Made by a program: the position numbers and the translations under genes
Shown: one piece after another, positions 1 through 10,033 of the stretch
How the letters are laid out: each line of letters opens with the position of its first letter
How positions within the stretch are numbered: position 1 is the stretch's first letter
Notes under the pieces: model-generated
What the model saw: only the letters and a program-made list of their open reading frames with translations
The model's database searches: none
Told to the model about the DNA's origin: nothing
Source: Meconema thalassinum
Taxonomy: Eukaryota; Arthropoda; Insecta; Orthoptera; Tettigoniidae
Length of the DNA: 64,000 nucleotides
NCBI GenBank assembly: GCA_946902985.2
Contig: OX336398.1
Location: 232,954,556-233,018,555 of the forward strand
Direction: 5' to 3'

Positions 1-540
1 CTTGGAGGACGAGACACTTGAAGGAGAAGGAGAAGAACACAAAATATTTCTAATTACTGGAAAAAATAACCTGAAATAAATTAGACTAGCGGACCTGTGC
101 AAGAAATCTCGCATGTTCATAAAACACACTTTATAATGAGCCTTAAGTAGGAATGTTGTTATGTTTTTATGAAATTAGAATGCAGAAGATAAACCTGTCA
201 AAGAATTAACGATTAATAGTTTTAAGTTTTAGACGACAACTCATAACTGCAACATCTTAGAGCATCAGTATTTGCAAATTTCACACTTCTTGTGACAGCT
301 TAGCTGTAACACTCACCGATTATTCGATATTTATGAAATTATACGATTTGAGTATCCATTTTTTGATTTACTGTTTCTAAAATCCATGCAAAATGATAAA
401 GGATAGAACTCAGAATATTAAAATGACATGAAGCAGGCGTCACAGCAGCCAAAATGTGAAGTGGACAGTAGTTATGAAGCGTATTTTCCTACAGCAACAG
501 TATTTGCAAATCGCACACTTCGTACATTAATTTAAAAGTA
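1..540. other. Unannotated AT-rich stretch
   Basis: I see no open frame, repeat end or RNA-like fold that I can support. The sequence is ordinary AT-rich intergenic DNA. Confidence 0.5.
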
Positions 541-1229
541 GGGTAAAGTTAAGTTACTCCGTGATATCAAGTAACACCGTGATAAATCGTATTTCCTCTA
601 CCACTACGTGGGTTCAATTCCGAAAATTCTAAGTTTTTACCAACATATGGCAGTAGAAACAAGGAATCCAGGAAGGCCTTGCGATCTATCTTTGACCAAC
701 TCAATGAAGTCTAAAAAATATATTAACAAAGAGTTGCCATTTCAACAAGTAATCCACATCCAGTGAAATCAGTGGTGAAGATTTTAATTTCTTATAAACA
801 GCTGTTTCATTGTATAAGTTTCATTTCAACACCAGTCAGAGGTAAGATACAGACCATTCGAATACAAAACTTACATGCATGTACTATAGTGTTTACGCAT
901 GCAAGGTGTGTGAGCTTAGCAATAAGTACGTTTTTCTTAGGTTGGACGCTGAAATGGCGCCAAAACGGAATAAAGAGGCTCGCTTCTACACAGCTGAAAC
1001 ACTTAAAGAAGCATTGAGGTCGATGAAGGAAGTAGGATGGTCAGTATACAAGCCCAGTAGACATTTTAATAACCCGTCGAGTACACTAAAGGATTATTGC
1101 ACAAAATATTCAGCCAATCCAGGAAGTGCAACCCTTGCTAAAATTGGAATGCCATTCGTTGTGTCACCTGAATTTGAAGTGAAGATAGAGTGTCAAGATA
1201 GAGACAATAGATCGGTCTATACCTAATTC
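541..1229 (+). pseudogene. pogo/Tigger-like transposase N-terminal fragment
   Basis: The open frame that begins MAPKRNKEARFYTAETLKEA at 953 and ends with a stop at 1226 has the look of the psq/CENP-B type helix-turn-helix that opens pogo/Tigger transposases: a basic start, a helix with LKEALRSMKEVGWSVYK, then a STLKDYCTKY recognition helix. About 90 residues are left; the second HTH and the DDE catalytic domain are missing. A pyrimidine tract ending in TTTTTCTTAG just before the reading frame resembles a 3' splice site, so the source element may have had a 5' intron. The upstream stretch at 541-595 (GTTACTCCGTGATATCAAG and onward) could be a decayed terminal repeat, but no partner is visible. 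A domesticated gene is less likely because the frame dies in unrelated sequence. Confidence 0.55.
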
Positions 1230-1254
1230 AAGACCCCAGAACAATGACGATGAT

Positions 1255-1758
1255 GGTTGTGGTGCGTGAGGTGGCTACCCTGGCGGATGACACAACTCTT
1301 TGGTCGATATGGGTGCAACTTTAAGTCATGTTTCATGTGTTTGCGCCGAGTTGACCGGGGTATACCCAGTTCCGCGGATCGTTAACGAGTTGACTTCGTT
1401 GGTGATCTTTCCACTGACTCCGCGACTTCTCGGTATTGTTCCTCTCTTGTTGATGGTCGACCACTTCTTGGTTTGTCCTTCACGCTGCCTGTAGAGAACA
1501 GTTTCTTTTCCCAACGTAAAAGTGTTGTCTTTTGAGGAGGCTGTCGTCCGAATCGCTGCTCAAAGTCAGTACGCACCTGTTCCAACGTTTTCCCTGTTCT
1601 TGGTCTCTCATGAACCCAAGTGCTTGTGACAATGCGTTCTTCAATTCTATAGTCACTAGTATCAGCCATTGATTATATCTGAAACAGAAAATGTTAAAAA
1701 AATCAATGTATTTCCTGAAATGTATAGGGGTAACGCGACTTTTTGCCCAGGGTGTATA
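1255..1758 (-). pseudogene. mariner/Tc1-like transposase N-terminal relic with one terminal repeat
   Basis: Read on the minus strand, the frame 1669-1382 starts MADTSDYRIEERIVTSTWVH and continues through an HTH region with FEQRFGRQPPQKTTLLRWEK and a GRPSTREE linker, the layout of the paired HTH (DUF4817-like) found in many insect mariner copies. A frameshift near 1385-1400 is followed by ELGIPRSTRRKHMKHDLK and a LHPYRPK motif, the second helix unit. The catalytic DDE domain is absent. The outer end at about 1728-1756 reads GGGTAACGCGACTTTTTGCC then CAGGGTGTATA, which I take as the terminal inverted repeat next to a TA. The other end has been lost. Confidence 0.7.
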
Positions 1759-1759
1759 T

Positions 1760-2340
1760 AGCCTATATTTTGTTATGGACTAATGAAGAAGTAGAAAACT
1801 GATTTCCCTTGACGTCACGGGGCAGTAAAATTGGGTGTAGTGTTTAGTTATAATGGCATTAAAATATGGTAAAAATTAGAAGAACATTGCTTTCTTAGTT
1901 AATAATTTCTTAATGGTTCCTTAAATAATTCCTTAAAAAATGCTAATTTGCAATTGAAAGTAAGATTTCAGACTTCGGATGTTTTATATCCTGTTATGAG
2001 TTTAGCCCCAGTTCCTCAAGCTCCTAATCACTCTCTCTCTCTCTCTATTCCTGTCTCTATTTCCCTCTCACTCTAATGCTCTGAACTTGTCTATTTTGGA
2101 GAAATCTGCAGACATGCAACTTTGGTCATTAGTGAACTGAAGAGGACAGTTCCGTGGATAAAAAGAATCTCTAGGATGTTGTAGAGGGAGAGTGATTTAT
2201 TGAAGAGCATGCAAACCGACCACAAGTCTCGAGTCTGGAGGCGTCTAATACCGTGATAATCCTTCAACATGGCTAAGTTATCAGCACACAGCGGGCTAAG
2301 ACGACCAGCGTGAGAACACATCGCACATTGCCTTGTCTTA
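1760..2340. other. Unannotated stretch with short (CT)n tract
   Basis: No gene seen. A (TC)n simple repeat sits at about 2032-2048. Minus-strand open frames that start in this stretch run on into SINE tail sequence and do not look coding. Confidence 0.5.
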
Positions 2341-2475
2341 TTAGCAGCCAAGGTGGAGGTTGGTTGGTTCTTCAGTTTAGGGGCTGCGACAACGCGGTCA
2401 TGTAGCCCCGTGTGTGTAGAACTTGTCTGATAACCGGTGTTAATTGTGATGGCTGTATTAGTGTGTGTTATCTGA
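2341..2475 (-). repeat. Tail of the long tRNA-headed SINE (family S1), inverted
   Basis: This matches the 3' part of the full S1 copies at 49125-49643 and 56297-56928. Diagnostic strings are TTCAGTTTAGGGGCTGCGAC and GTTAATTGTGATGGCTGTAT followed by TAGTGTGTGTTATCTG. It lies in the opposite direction to the S1 body at 2690, so the two pieces are not one insertion. Confidence 0.75.
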
Positions 2476-2479
2476 TTTA

Positions 2480-2640
2480 ATGTGTAACATATTTCCACTC
2501 GGTTGCTGTATATTTTTGTGGGGGTGATTTTGGAAAAGGGACGGAAATGGGACGGAAACAATGATCGCGCGCGGTGGCGGAGATTGGTACAACGACGTAC
2601 TGTCGGCCATGTGACTATGTGGAATGTATATCGCATACGG
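2480..2640. repeat. Dispersed repeat shared with 4975-5440
   Basis: The stretch starting CTCGGTTGCTG and holding GGGGGTGATTTTGGAAAAG, then GCGCGCGGTG and GACGTACTGTCGGCCATGTG, is the collinear, minisatellite-free form of the repeat at 4975-5440. Together they define one family whose middle part has expanded in the second copy. Confidence 0.7.
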
Positions 2641-2689
2641 TTTACTGCAAGGTTTGGATGCCCCATTAAAGATATTCCTACAATAAATC

Positions 2690-2876
2690 ATCTGGCCGAA
2701 TTCGTCGGATTTTTAAGAGCGTTGAAATTCCCTCAGTATGCCTACCTTCGGAGGGGAAGTAAAGCCGGTGGTCCCATGTCATAGATTTATGGCATGAAAA
2801 AGAACCTTCCACAAATTACACTTGAGTGAGGCAAAATTATAGGTTAGATTTGACTAACCGTCTTAGGTTCCAACGT
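2690..2876 (+). repeat. S1 SINE body, 5' truncated
   Basis: Contains the S1 middle block: CCTTCGGAGGGGAAGTAAAG, then CCCATGTCATAGATTTATGG and ATTATAGGTTAGATTTGACT. The tRNA head is missing apart from a CCGAATTCGTCGG remnant. The same block occurs in the two full-length copies at 49125-49643 and 56297-56928. Confidence 0.75.
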
Positions 2877-3905
2877 TAGTTGTTTTAAGGGGCCTAACAT
2901 CTAGGTTATCGGCCCCTAATAGTTTGGGAGATGGTGAAAATGAAAGATAAAATGTAACCAACAACTAAAACTAACTAGTCTCTTACAAACGAGAAGAGGA
3001 AATGGGAAACAAGAACGAGAAGAATGTAAATAAAAGACAGGAGAAAAGAAATGCCCTCAACCCTCGAAGAATGAGAATTAAGGGATTTGGAAGGAAGGAG
3101 AGCCATGAAAGTCAGATAGGGAAGTGAAAGAGGAGAGGGTCCTCCCCAAAAGGTAAGGGACAAAAGGGGAAAACAGACCCAGCTCAGGAATCCCTCGGGG
3201 TCGCCAACTCCCGAACTAACCAGCCGTGAGCCCCTGAGGGTGTAGCATTATCTAGGGTGCACCAAAGTGGAGGGGCTACATACACCCGGCCTCCTTGAGG
3301 GCCTTGAGCAGAAGGCAGGAGATACCGTGAGCCCCTGAGGGTGTAGCAATATCCAGGGTGCACCAGAAGTGGTGGGGCTACATACACCCGGCCTCCTTGA
3401 GGGCCTTGAGCAGAAGGCAGGAGATACCGTGAGCCCCTGAGGGTGTAGCAATATCCAGGGTGCACCAGAAGTGGTGGGGCTACATACACCCGGCCTCCTT
3501 GAGGGCCTTGAGCAGAAGGCAGGAGATAACATGAAAAGAAAAAGAAGGCTGACCCCTCGCAGGAGGAGGGTATCAGAAAAGATGAGACAAGGGCTAATTA
3601 AGGCGGGAAAGGAAGAGACTCCCTAGGCCTCGGATACCCTAATACCGTCAGGGTTGGAAGAGAACAAGAGTTGACCAAGTGAGGTCGACAGGAAAAAAGA
3701 CAGAGAGGAGCCCGGCACAAGTAAGTGGAAGCAATGCCAGACTCAGCTGGGGTCCCGTGGTCACCAACCAACGTCCCACAAGATGTGAGCCCCTGAAGGG
3801 GTATCAGAAAGAAAGGGCCACCTAAGGTGGGAAAATTTAAGTCCCAATAAGCCTTGAACACACAAATAACGTCGAGGTCAGATGATGATGATAAGAGGCC
3901 TGACA
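2877..3905 (-). repeat. Non-coding dispersed repeat family P, copy 1, with embedded minisatellite
   Basis: On the minus strand this reads the same way as 46546-47338: pyrimidine-rich blocks, a CCGAGGGATTCCTGAGCTGG segment, and a 3' end with GGCCTAACATCTAGG. The end of that type, with a (GAT)n tail in other copies, resembles the 3' end of LINE-mobilised sequences. The open frames through it are proline- and serine-rich by composition and are not conserved in frame between copies, so I call it non-coding. Confidence 0.65.
3226..3530. repeat. Tandem repeat, three units of 101-102 bp
   Basis: Units start at 3226, 3327 and 3429 with GTGAGCCCCTGAGGGTGTAG and end with GAAGGCAGGAGATA. The second and third units are virtually identical; the first has a few changes. 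The single-unit state is seen in the related copy at 46546-47338, so this is a local expansion. Confidence 0.9.
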
Positions 3906-4440
3906 TCTAGGTGTAGCACTATCCAGGGTGGGGCTACACACACCCTGCCTCTTTTTAGGGCTTTGAGCAGAAGGCAGGAGATACTGAGAGCCCTTGACGG
4001 TGTGGCATTATCAGGGTGGGGCTACACACACCCTGCCTCCTTTTAGGGCCTTGAGCAGAAGGCAGGAGATACTGAGATCCCTCGAGAGTGTAGCACTATC
4101 CTGGGTGGGGCTACACCCACTCTGCTTCCTTCAGGGCCTTGAGCAAATGGCAGGAGATATCATGAAATGAAAAATAAGAGTTCTGACCCCTGGAAGACTG
4201 AGGTATCAGGAATGATGAGGCAAGGGCCAATGAAGGCGGGAAATTGAAGTACTCCCTAGGGCTCGGGTACTCTAATTTAGTCTAGGTCGGAAGAGAACAA
4301 GAATTAACCAAAGAAGGTCGACAGGATAGCGACAGAGAGGAGCCTGGCACAAGTAAGTGGAAGCAATGCCAGACTCAGCTGAGGTCCCGTGGTCACTGAC
4401 CGACGCCACATTAGTTATGGGCCCCTGCGGAAATTATAAA
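3878..4440 (-). repeat. Family P repeat, copy 2, with three diverged short units
   Basis: A second insertion begins with GATGATGATGATAAGAGGCC, the minus-strand view of the (ATC)n 3' tail. It holds three units of about 88 bp (near 3910, 3995 and 4080) around GTGGGGCTACACACACCCTG, shorter versions of the 101-bp unit next door. Confidence 0.65.
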
Positions 4441-4970
4441 ATAAATGGAATGCTGATCAAACCTCGTACCTTCTAACTAAATCCTTCACTTATATATAAC
4501 CTCCTTTTAACTCTCCCTTCCTTCGTTCTCTTTCACTTGGACACTGATTCTTTCTCCTGCTCCTTCAAATCAATTGAAGCTTTTTATATGGCCCCATTGT
4601 GACCTGCTGGAAGCCTTCTGGCTCACTAGATCACTTTCTCCCTAAAGTCTGAAACCTTTTACAGCCTTGCTCCCAACATTTCAAAGGATTCCCTTCTTTT
4701 ATCACCTGGCTTTAATACAGATACGTCTTCATTCGAGAAGGGACTTAATCTATTCCTGCATTATTATTTGATAACACCCATTCAAATTTACACCTTTGAG
4801 GGAAGTTCACCGAGAAAACTATTAGTGAACCCCTAGAAAGAGCGTTGTATATGGTGTTGCTGTGGTACCAGGTGATCATGTGACCTTTCAACAATGTCAA
4901 ATAATCATGCCCCTTGAAGTAGCACACCAGTCGCTGGAGCGCTGTACTCTAGATCAGTGTTCCCCAAGCT
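4441..4970. other. Unannotated stretch
   Basis: AT-rich with pyrimidine runs. I see no gene, tRNA-like fold or repeat partner in this window. Confidence 0.45.
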
Positions 4971-4974
4971 TTTC

Positions 4975-5440
4975 GATGTGGAACGTCTTTCCGCTCGGTT
5001 GCTGGATAGTTTTGTGGGAGTGATTTTGAAAATTGGAGACGGAAGTGGATCGGAACGATCGAGCTGGCAGTGGTGGATCGAACGGAAGTATGCACTGCCC
5101 GCACGATCGATCGAACGGAAGTGTACTAGCTGGCAGTGGTGGACAATGGAAGTATACACTGCCCGCTCGATCGATCAAACGGAAGTGTACTAGCTGGCAG
5201 TGGTGGAAAACGGAAGTATGCACTGCCCGCTCGATCGATCGAGCTGAAGTGTACTAGCTGGCAGTGGTGGAAAATGGAAGTATGCACTGCCCGCTCGATC
5301 GATCGATCCAGCGGGCATTGGTAAGACCCAGCTGGCAGTGGTACGAGAAACAATGAGCGCGCGGTGTCGGAAATTGATACCATGACGTACTCTCGGCCAT
5401 GTGGAATGTATATGACATACTGAACGGAAAACGCTCATGC
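4975..5440. repeat. Dispersed repeat with expanded 64-bp minisatellite
   Basis: Flanks match 2480-2640 (CTCGGTTGCTGGATAGTTTT on the left; GACGTACTCTCGGCCATGTG on the right). The middle holds an array of 64-bp units beginning GGAAGTA at 5084, 5148, 5212 and 5276, with partial units on both sides. Each unit contains GATCGATCGA and AGCTGGCAGTGGTGG. Reading frames through it on both strands are by-products of the array; 64 is not a multiple of three. Confidence 0.85.
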
Positions 5441-6235
5441 GAACTCTGGTGTCAAGTGATTGAAACAAATGACATGGTACATGTTCGAAGTCTTCGTATC
5501 AGTATTTAAATGGTAAAATGCCTTAATATCAAACATTGTAAGTAGTCGGCATTGCCGGTATTATGTTTCTGCACAATGGCTATTGAAATATTAACCCACA
5601 TAACGGTAATGCAGTCATCAATATAATATAATCGTTGTGGTTATACGAGATTGAGCAAGCCTTCATGAACTATTTCTGAATACATTCTCTTTACTCACAA
5701 CAGGGCCTATTCATAAGGTATTTTAAACTCAATTTCACGCAGGAACATTATCGAAACAAGCAAAATATAAATGAAACTTAATTCCGTAATGCAGTATTAT
5801 TGGAACGTGGAAATAAGTCACCATCTTGTGCACAAAATTTGCATATGACTGAGAATCTAGAGATCTTGGGTTCGAATCCCGAATGGTGTAGATATTTTTG
5901 CTACCAGATTATCATTTTAAACGATATTTATCATATCAATATGACTCATTTTAACAGAATCCATAAGAAATTACGAGATGGTCTGTGAATCAAGAGGACC
6001 TGTTTATAAGGAATTTAAGGTTATGAGCGGTGTCGCGTCTATTAATCTAGTTGATCCATATCATATTATTTATTTAGGCTAGTGCTGGTGGAAGCTACAA
6101 ATCATATAATAAAATTAGTTCCGTATTATAAACTACAATATCTGTAAAACACACCCTTTTACAAAACATTAATATTTGTGCCAATAACTGAATAAAATAC
6201 CGGTGTATCAACAATTTCAGGTGAGGTTTCTTCTA
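5441..6235. other. Unannotated stretch with a possible tRNA-like relic
   Basis: Mostly featureless AT-rich DNA. At 5868-5880 GGGTTCGAATCCC is a perfect tRNA B-box, preceded by TCTAGAGATCTT, so a very decayed SINE head may lie at about 5810-5890. Confidence 0.35.
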
Positions 6236-6528
6236 TGTCAGATGTTACACATCATATGCGACTACTGTAAGGCTCGTAATTTTTTTGTGTGTGTTCCACT
6301 TTAATAGATGAGAATCTCTCGCGTACCACCTAACGGTTCGGAGTTATAGTAACTATAACCCCCATCACAATGTTAAAGTTCAATGTGAGAACAGATCTAG
6401 TTGTTTTATTATTTACTACAATAAGTAGGCCTATCCATTTCAAACATTCAGAACTGAAACTGTACAAATAATATTAATAAAAGAACTCGTAATATTTAAA
6501 CATAAAAACCAAAGTTCAACTAACAACT

Positions 6529-6859
6529 TCAATGTGAAGGATGAGCTTGAAGATTAGAAGCCAACTTAGGAATGTCTGGTTTAAGATTGCTGAGTCTCAA
6601 ACGAAGATCGTTTACCACGGTAAGGAGTCTATTCCGGTGTTTATTCTTGAGAAAAACAAGTGAAGAAAATGCAGTCTCACAAAAGTACGAAGTAGTGAAA
6701 GGCAGTACATATCTAACTGCCTTGTCAGCTATGTCTGCATAGTCACCACGCATCTCAACCTAAAAGTTCACAAGAGCCATTTTTGAAAAAGCTTGCCTTA
6801 GTTCTGAATCACAATTCAATTCATAAAACTGCTCCTTAGATTTCTCCTTAAAGTCCTCC
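6529..6859 (-). pseudogene. hAT transposase C-terminal dimerisation fragment
   Basis: Read from 6859 down to 6529, the frame gives PEDFKEKSKEQFYELNCDSE, then a stop in VNF*VEMRGDY, and ends with LPFTTSYFCETAFSSLVFLK followed by NKHRNRLLTVVNDLRLRLS. The LPF-TSYFCE-FS--NKHRNRL pattern is the conserved hAT C-terminal dimerisation region of ZBED/SCAND3-like transposases. Only about 110 codons survive, with one nonsense codon at about 6757. The upstream part is cut by the SINE at 6873. No activity is possible. Confidence 0.75.
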
Positions 6860-6872
6860 GGTAACTTATCAA

Positions 6873-7195
6873 CAACAACCCAACCAACAACCCCTGGCAC
6901 TATACAGCCCATGACGGGCTAAGGTCGACCAAGCGACCGCTGCCCAGCCATTTGGCCTGCAGATATTGGGGTGACGCGTGATTAGCGCGTCGGGTCCCCT
7001 CGGCCGTTAATCTTGGTTTTCGTGATCGGGGCGCTGTCTTACTGTCAGACAGCTACTCAATTGTCCTCACGAGGCTGAGTGCACCCCGTTCCAACCCTCA
7101 CGTCAATTTTAAAATCCCTGACGGAGCCAGGGATCGAACCCGGGGCCTCCGGGTGAGAGGCAGGCGCGCTACCCCAACACCACGGGGCCGGCTCA
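6873..7195 (-). mobile_element. Full-length tRNA-derived SINE (family S2) with 13-bp target duplication
   Basis: Flanked by GGTAACTTATCAA at 6860-6872 and again at 7196-7208, a perfect 13-bp target duplication. On the minus strand it starts GAGCCGGCCCCGTGGTGTTG with an A-box-like GGTGTTGGGGTAGCGCG and a B-box GGGTTCGATCCC, then a body with CTGACAGTAAGACAGCGCCC and a short tail ending in (GTT)n. A second copy lies at 37742-38057. The insertion is younger than the hAT fragment it interrupts. Confidence 0.92.
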
Positions 7196-7345
7196 GGTAA
7201 CTTATCAATGTTTTAATATTTCTAAATTTTATATATTTTGTATATATTTTTTTTTTTCTTAACATCACCGCGTACCACTGAAGCAGTACGAGCGTACCAC
7301 CTGTGGTACGAGTACCACAGTTTGGGAAACGCTGTTCTGTATGGT

Positions 7346-7695
7346 GTAGCACTGATGCCAGGTCACTACTGACCCATGACCTTGGCTGACAGCCAACTAA
7401 TTATGATTTAAATAGACCTTCATTGGATCATTGTTTATACATCAAGAGAGGGACAAGGTTGAAAGCTTAGCGCGCTGGTGAGGGCGGAAGAAATATTGTG
7501 AGCTATTACAAGGGTAAATATTATTGTATGCCATTAAGGGTGTGAGCACGAGAACATTAGAGGTTCCAGCAGCTGAAAGAGCAAGCTAATTGCCGCTTCT
7601 CACGCAAGTGCAGAAACACCTGATTCAATGAATTGCACTGGCGAGTATATTGCTATTGTTGGGTCACCGTGGCGGTTAGCCCCGTGTCCTTTGGT
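7346..7695. other. Unannotated stretch
   Basis: No gene or repeat recognised. Confidence 0.45.
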
Positions 7696-7724
7696 GTGGG
7701 TATGTCTGTACTAGTGTTGTGTTC

Positions 7725-7875
7725 GTGCTCGCCACGGTGGGTGAGAGGTTATCGTGTCAGACTACCAACCCCAAGCTTGCAGGTTCGCTCATGGCCTTGG
7801 TAACTGAATTTTGAAATGTAAACAATAATCACGGTACGCATGTCATACGTTGTTGGCATGTTAAAGAACATATTT
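7725..7875 (+). repeat. Probable tRNA-derived SINE, degraded
   Basis: GTGGGTGAGAGGTTATCGTG resembles a tRNA A-box region, and GCAGGTTCGCTCATGGC 40 bases on resembles a decayed B-box. Further on GGCATGTTAAAGAACA matches a common SINE core string that also appears (GGCACGTTAAAGATCC) in the SINE at 43903. Confidence 0.45.
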
Positions 7876-8097
7876 GAATTCAGTAGGCCGCGTTCATAAT
7901 GGCAAAATTAATCTCGGGGTTTTCCGCCAACACAAAAGTTCCTTCTTTCTCTACTAGAAAGCGGTATAGTGTCAAGGAGCTTATATATCTAACCCCCTTG
8001 AATTTCATAGCGTTCCAAGGAACAACAAAATTCGACATGCAAGCTGCTCTCCGGGTGGCAATTAACAAAGCTTGCACCCGGTACACGAAGCCAAGTG

Positions 8098-8098
8098 A

Positions 8099-8171
<73 letters not shown>

Positions 8172-8172
8172 T
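8098..8172. repeat. (ATT)n microsatellite forming the 3' tail of the adjacent LINE
   Basis: About 24 ATT units with one interruption. It abuts the 3' end of the minus-strand LINE fragment that follows, so it is best read as that element's (AAT)n tail. Confidence 0.85.
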
Positions 8173-8545
8173 TATCATTATGCCCATCTACGGAGCTCGC
8201 TTGAACTTACTTTGCACAATGTTCCTTCTTCCTTTCTTCCCAATATCTCTTCATCCGCTCACTGTGTTCCTTTCTGCGTGCTTCTGTCCAGCCTGTATTT
8301 TTCCTTTTAGGTTTCTCTGCAAATGTATGTTTGTTTACTAGGCTTCTAAATTTTACTCTATCTGGAATGATTTTCTCAGCAATACCCATTTCTTGTAGAT
8401 TTTCATGCAGTTCTGTTAACCAATTGTTGAGGATTTTCAGGGTTAGAGATAGATTTAGAATTCTCTTCGTCAGCCTGTCGTTATCCATTCTGTGAAGGTG
8501 TCCGTAGAATTTTAATCGTCGTTTTCGGATTATAATTATTATTAT
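8173..8545 (-). pseudogene. LINE 3' end, family L1A (post-RT region)
   Basis: The minus frame 8488-8207 reads MDNDRLTKRILNLSLTLKIL and ends with GWTEARRKEHSERMKRYWEE. The same succession (YGHxxRMDN-RLT, a DRxxFR helix, WTEERRxxHSExMKxYW) appears at the end of the longer copy at 10800-12592, which places it after the reverse transcriptase. A 5'-truncated, dead copy with an (AAT)n tail. Confidence 0.8.
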
Positions 8546-8699
8546 TATTATTTATTTTGCGCATGCGCTTACACATTCTCAGCATATTTGTTGGAAAGAA
8601 AACATTTACAATCCCAGATACCATATATATATCATAAGGAGCAAATTCTTGGTGACTGCATTCAGTAGGCTAGTTGCTTTACGCTTTTCCCCCACTCCT

Positions 8700-9331
8700 T
8701 CAGGCCTGATTGTCCAAGAACAGCCTTACTACGCGACACGTAGAAAGTATGACAGTTTTCTACATCAGTTTGAAAAGGCCAGGGTCTAATTTCAACTCAC
8801 TGAGCGATTCCTTTAAGTTGTTGGGAATCACGCCAGTGCTGGAGATGATAATAGGAACTGTCCTGACTTGTGCCATGTGCCATTGCTTCCTTATCAGTTC
8901 TGAAAGTTCTGTGTATTTTGACAGATTTTCAACATGCTTTGTTAGCATGTTGCCACTGATTGGGATTGCCACATCTATGAAGGTAGTGTGCTTCATGCAT
9001 TTGTCAACAAGAACCAAATCAGGTCTGTTGTGCACAGCTGATTGGCCTGTCAATACAGTACGATCCCAGTACAACGTAAAGCTGTCATTTTCCAGTACAC
9101 TTTCAGGAGCATATTTGTAGTACGGCACTTTCTCTTTGCTCAGCAGTTGAAGGCGTATAGCCAGTTCTTGATGAACTATCTTGGCAACAAAATCATGTCT
9201 CTTCCTATATTCTGTCCCTGCAAAATGGCGACAACCAGATATAATATGCTGAACAGTCTCCGATGTTGGGCAACCGTATCTGCAATGGTCATCTTGCACA
9301 GTTGCATCCTTGACAATGTACTTAAGGTAGT
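8700..9331 (-). pseudogene. C-terminal part of an R2/R4-type LINE: zinc motif plus restriction-like endonuclease
   Basis: The minus frame (9299-8760, readable to about 9331) opens with CRYGCPTSETVQHIISGC, a CCHC knuckle, followed by EYRKRHDFVAKIVHQELA, then RPDLVLVDKCMKHTTFIDVA and IPISGN. This order (CCHC, then a PD...D-K core) is that of the endonuclease in R2, R4 and NeSL LINEs, which usually nick specific sites. After the stop at 8760 the readable peptide continues to VILSTCRVVRLFLDNQA, the usual C-terminal end. The RT is missing. A second piece of the same family is at 63090-63320. Confidence 0.75.
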
Positions 9332-9480
9332 TATTATTATTATTATTAGAGTGTTGTGTTCGTGATTGAAGCTACGGTTGGCAAAGAGGTGACCGTGCTT
9401 TTATTCTGGAACCATCCCGGCATTTGGAATAGGAAGTTTCAAAAGCTGTGGAGTCTGACTTCTAATTTCCCCAATCAGAT
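9332..9480. repeat. (ATT)n tract and a SINE-core-like scrap
   Basis: (TTA)n lies at 9332-9349. AACCATCCCGGCATTTGGAA at 9410-9429 resembles the inverted core GAATGCCGGGATGGTTCC seen in the SINE at 49755 and the block near 46548. Confidence 0.4.
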
Positions 9481-9489
9481 TATTAAGAT

Positions 9490-10025
9490 TCTGGATATGC
9501 CAGTACGTTCAGTCTGCGGATAAAACAGAAAGCTATAAGACCCTTCGCTGCACTCAGAAAAATAGTCATGGAAATGGTTTTATTAGTATTATTCTTTCTT
9601 TGGTCGTTTGGTTCACCTTTGGACCACGAAGCTTGTTGTCTGCCACTTCTGGTGTTCTTGTTGGATTGTTTGACGGTTGCTTTTGTGCTGAAATTTTGAA
9701 CCTTTCTATTGGACCGGTAATATTTTATTTTCTTACTGAACTCTATCTTACGTTCCTCGGACCATTTCCTGGACACGTCGTGGTGAACTTCTGTAATGCA
9801 CCTGAGAAGACCTGGTTTCACCTGTCAGACGGTAGCGACTCGTGTCATTTATTGTGTCTTGCTGAATATTACGATCCTTCTCAACTTGTTTGATCCACAA
9901 TGACCCCGTGGCTTTACTCTTCTTGGCTACCTTGAAGATCCTTGTGGTACATTCTGTGCAAGTGGCCGTCGAAAGCCAGGCGTCTCCTTCTGAAGCATCG
10001 GTGAGGTTTTCATGGTGTTTGTAGA
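9490..10025 (-). pseudogene. LINE L1A 3' fragment
   Basis: Minus-strand reading gives KELYKHHENLTDASEG near 10020, then RKWSEERKIEFSKKIKYYRS at about 9790-9700, the same terminal WxEERK--S---KxY motif as the other L1A copies, with stops and shifts. It is cut at 10033 by the MITE insertion. Confidence 0.65.
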
Positions 10026-10033
10026 GTTCTATT

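Larger units (their letters stand above)
6260..7345 (-). mobile_element. hAT transposon relic
   Basis: The right end at 7322-7345, read on the minus strand, is CAGCGTTTCCCAAACTGTGG, a classic hAT terminal repeat, followed by repeated GTACCAC motifs. The opposite end near 6310-6330 keeps CGCGTACCACC but no clean terminal repeat. Between them lie a hAT dimerisation-domain fragment and a later SINE insertion. Confidence 0.7.

Noticed and set aside
3184..3532. Minus-strand frames encoding a repeated proline-rich peptide
   Set aside because: Product of the 101-102-bp tandem array; the step is not a clean multiple of three between units and two frames are open at once.
8095..8310. Poly-Leu and poly-Ile frames
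   Set aside because: Translation of the (ATT)n microsatellite.
8710..9120. 136-codon plus frame
   Set aside because: Antisense of the R2/R4-type LINE C-terminal region.
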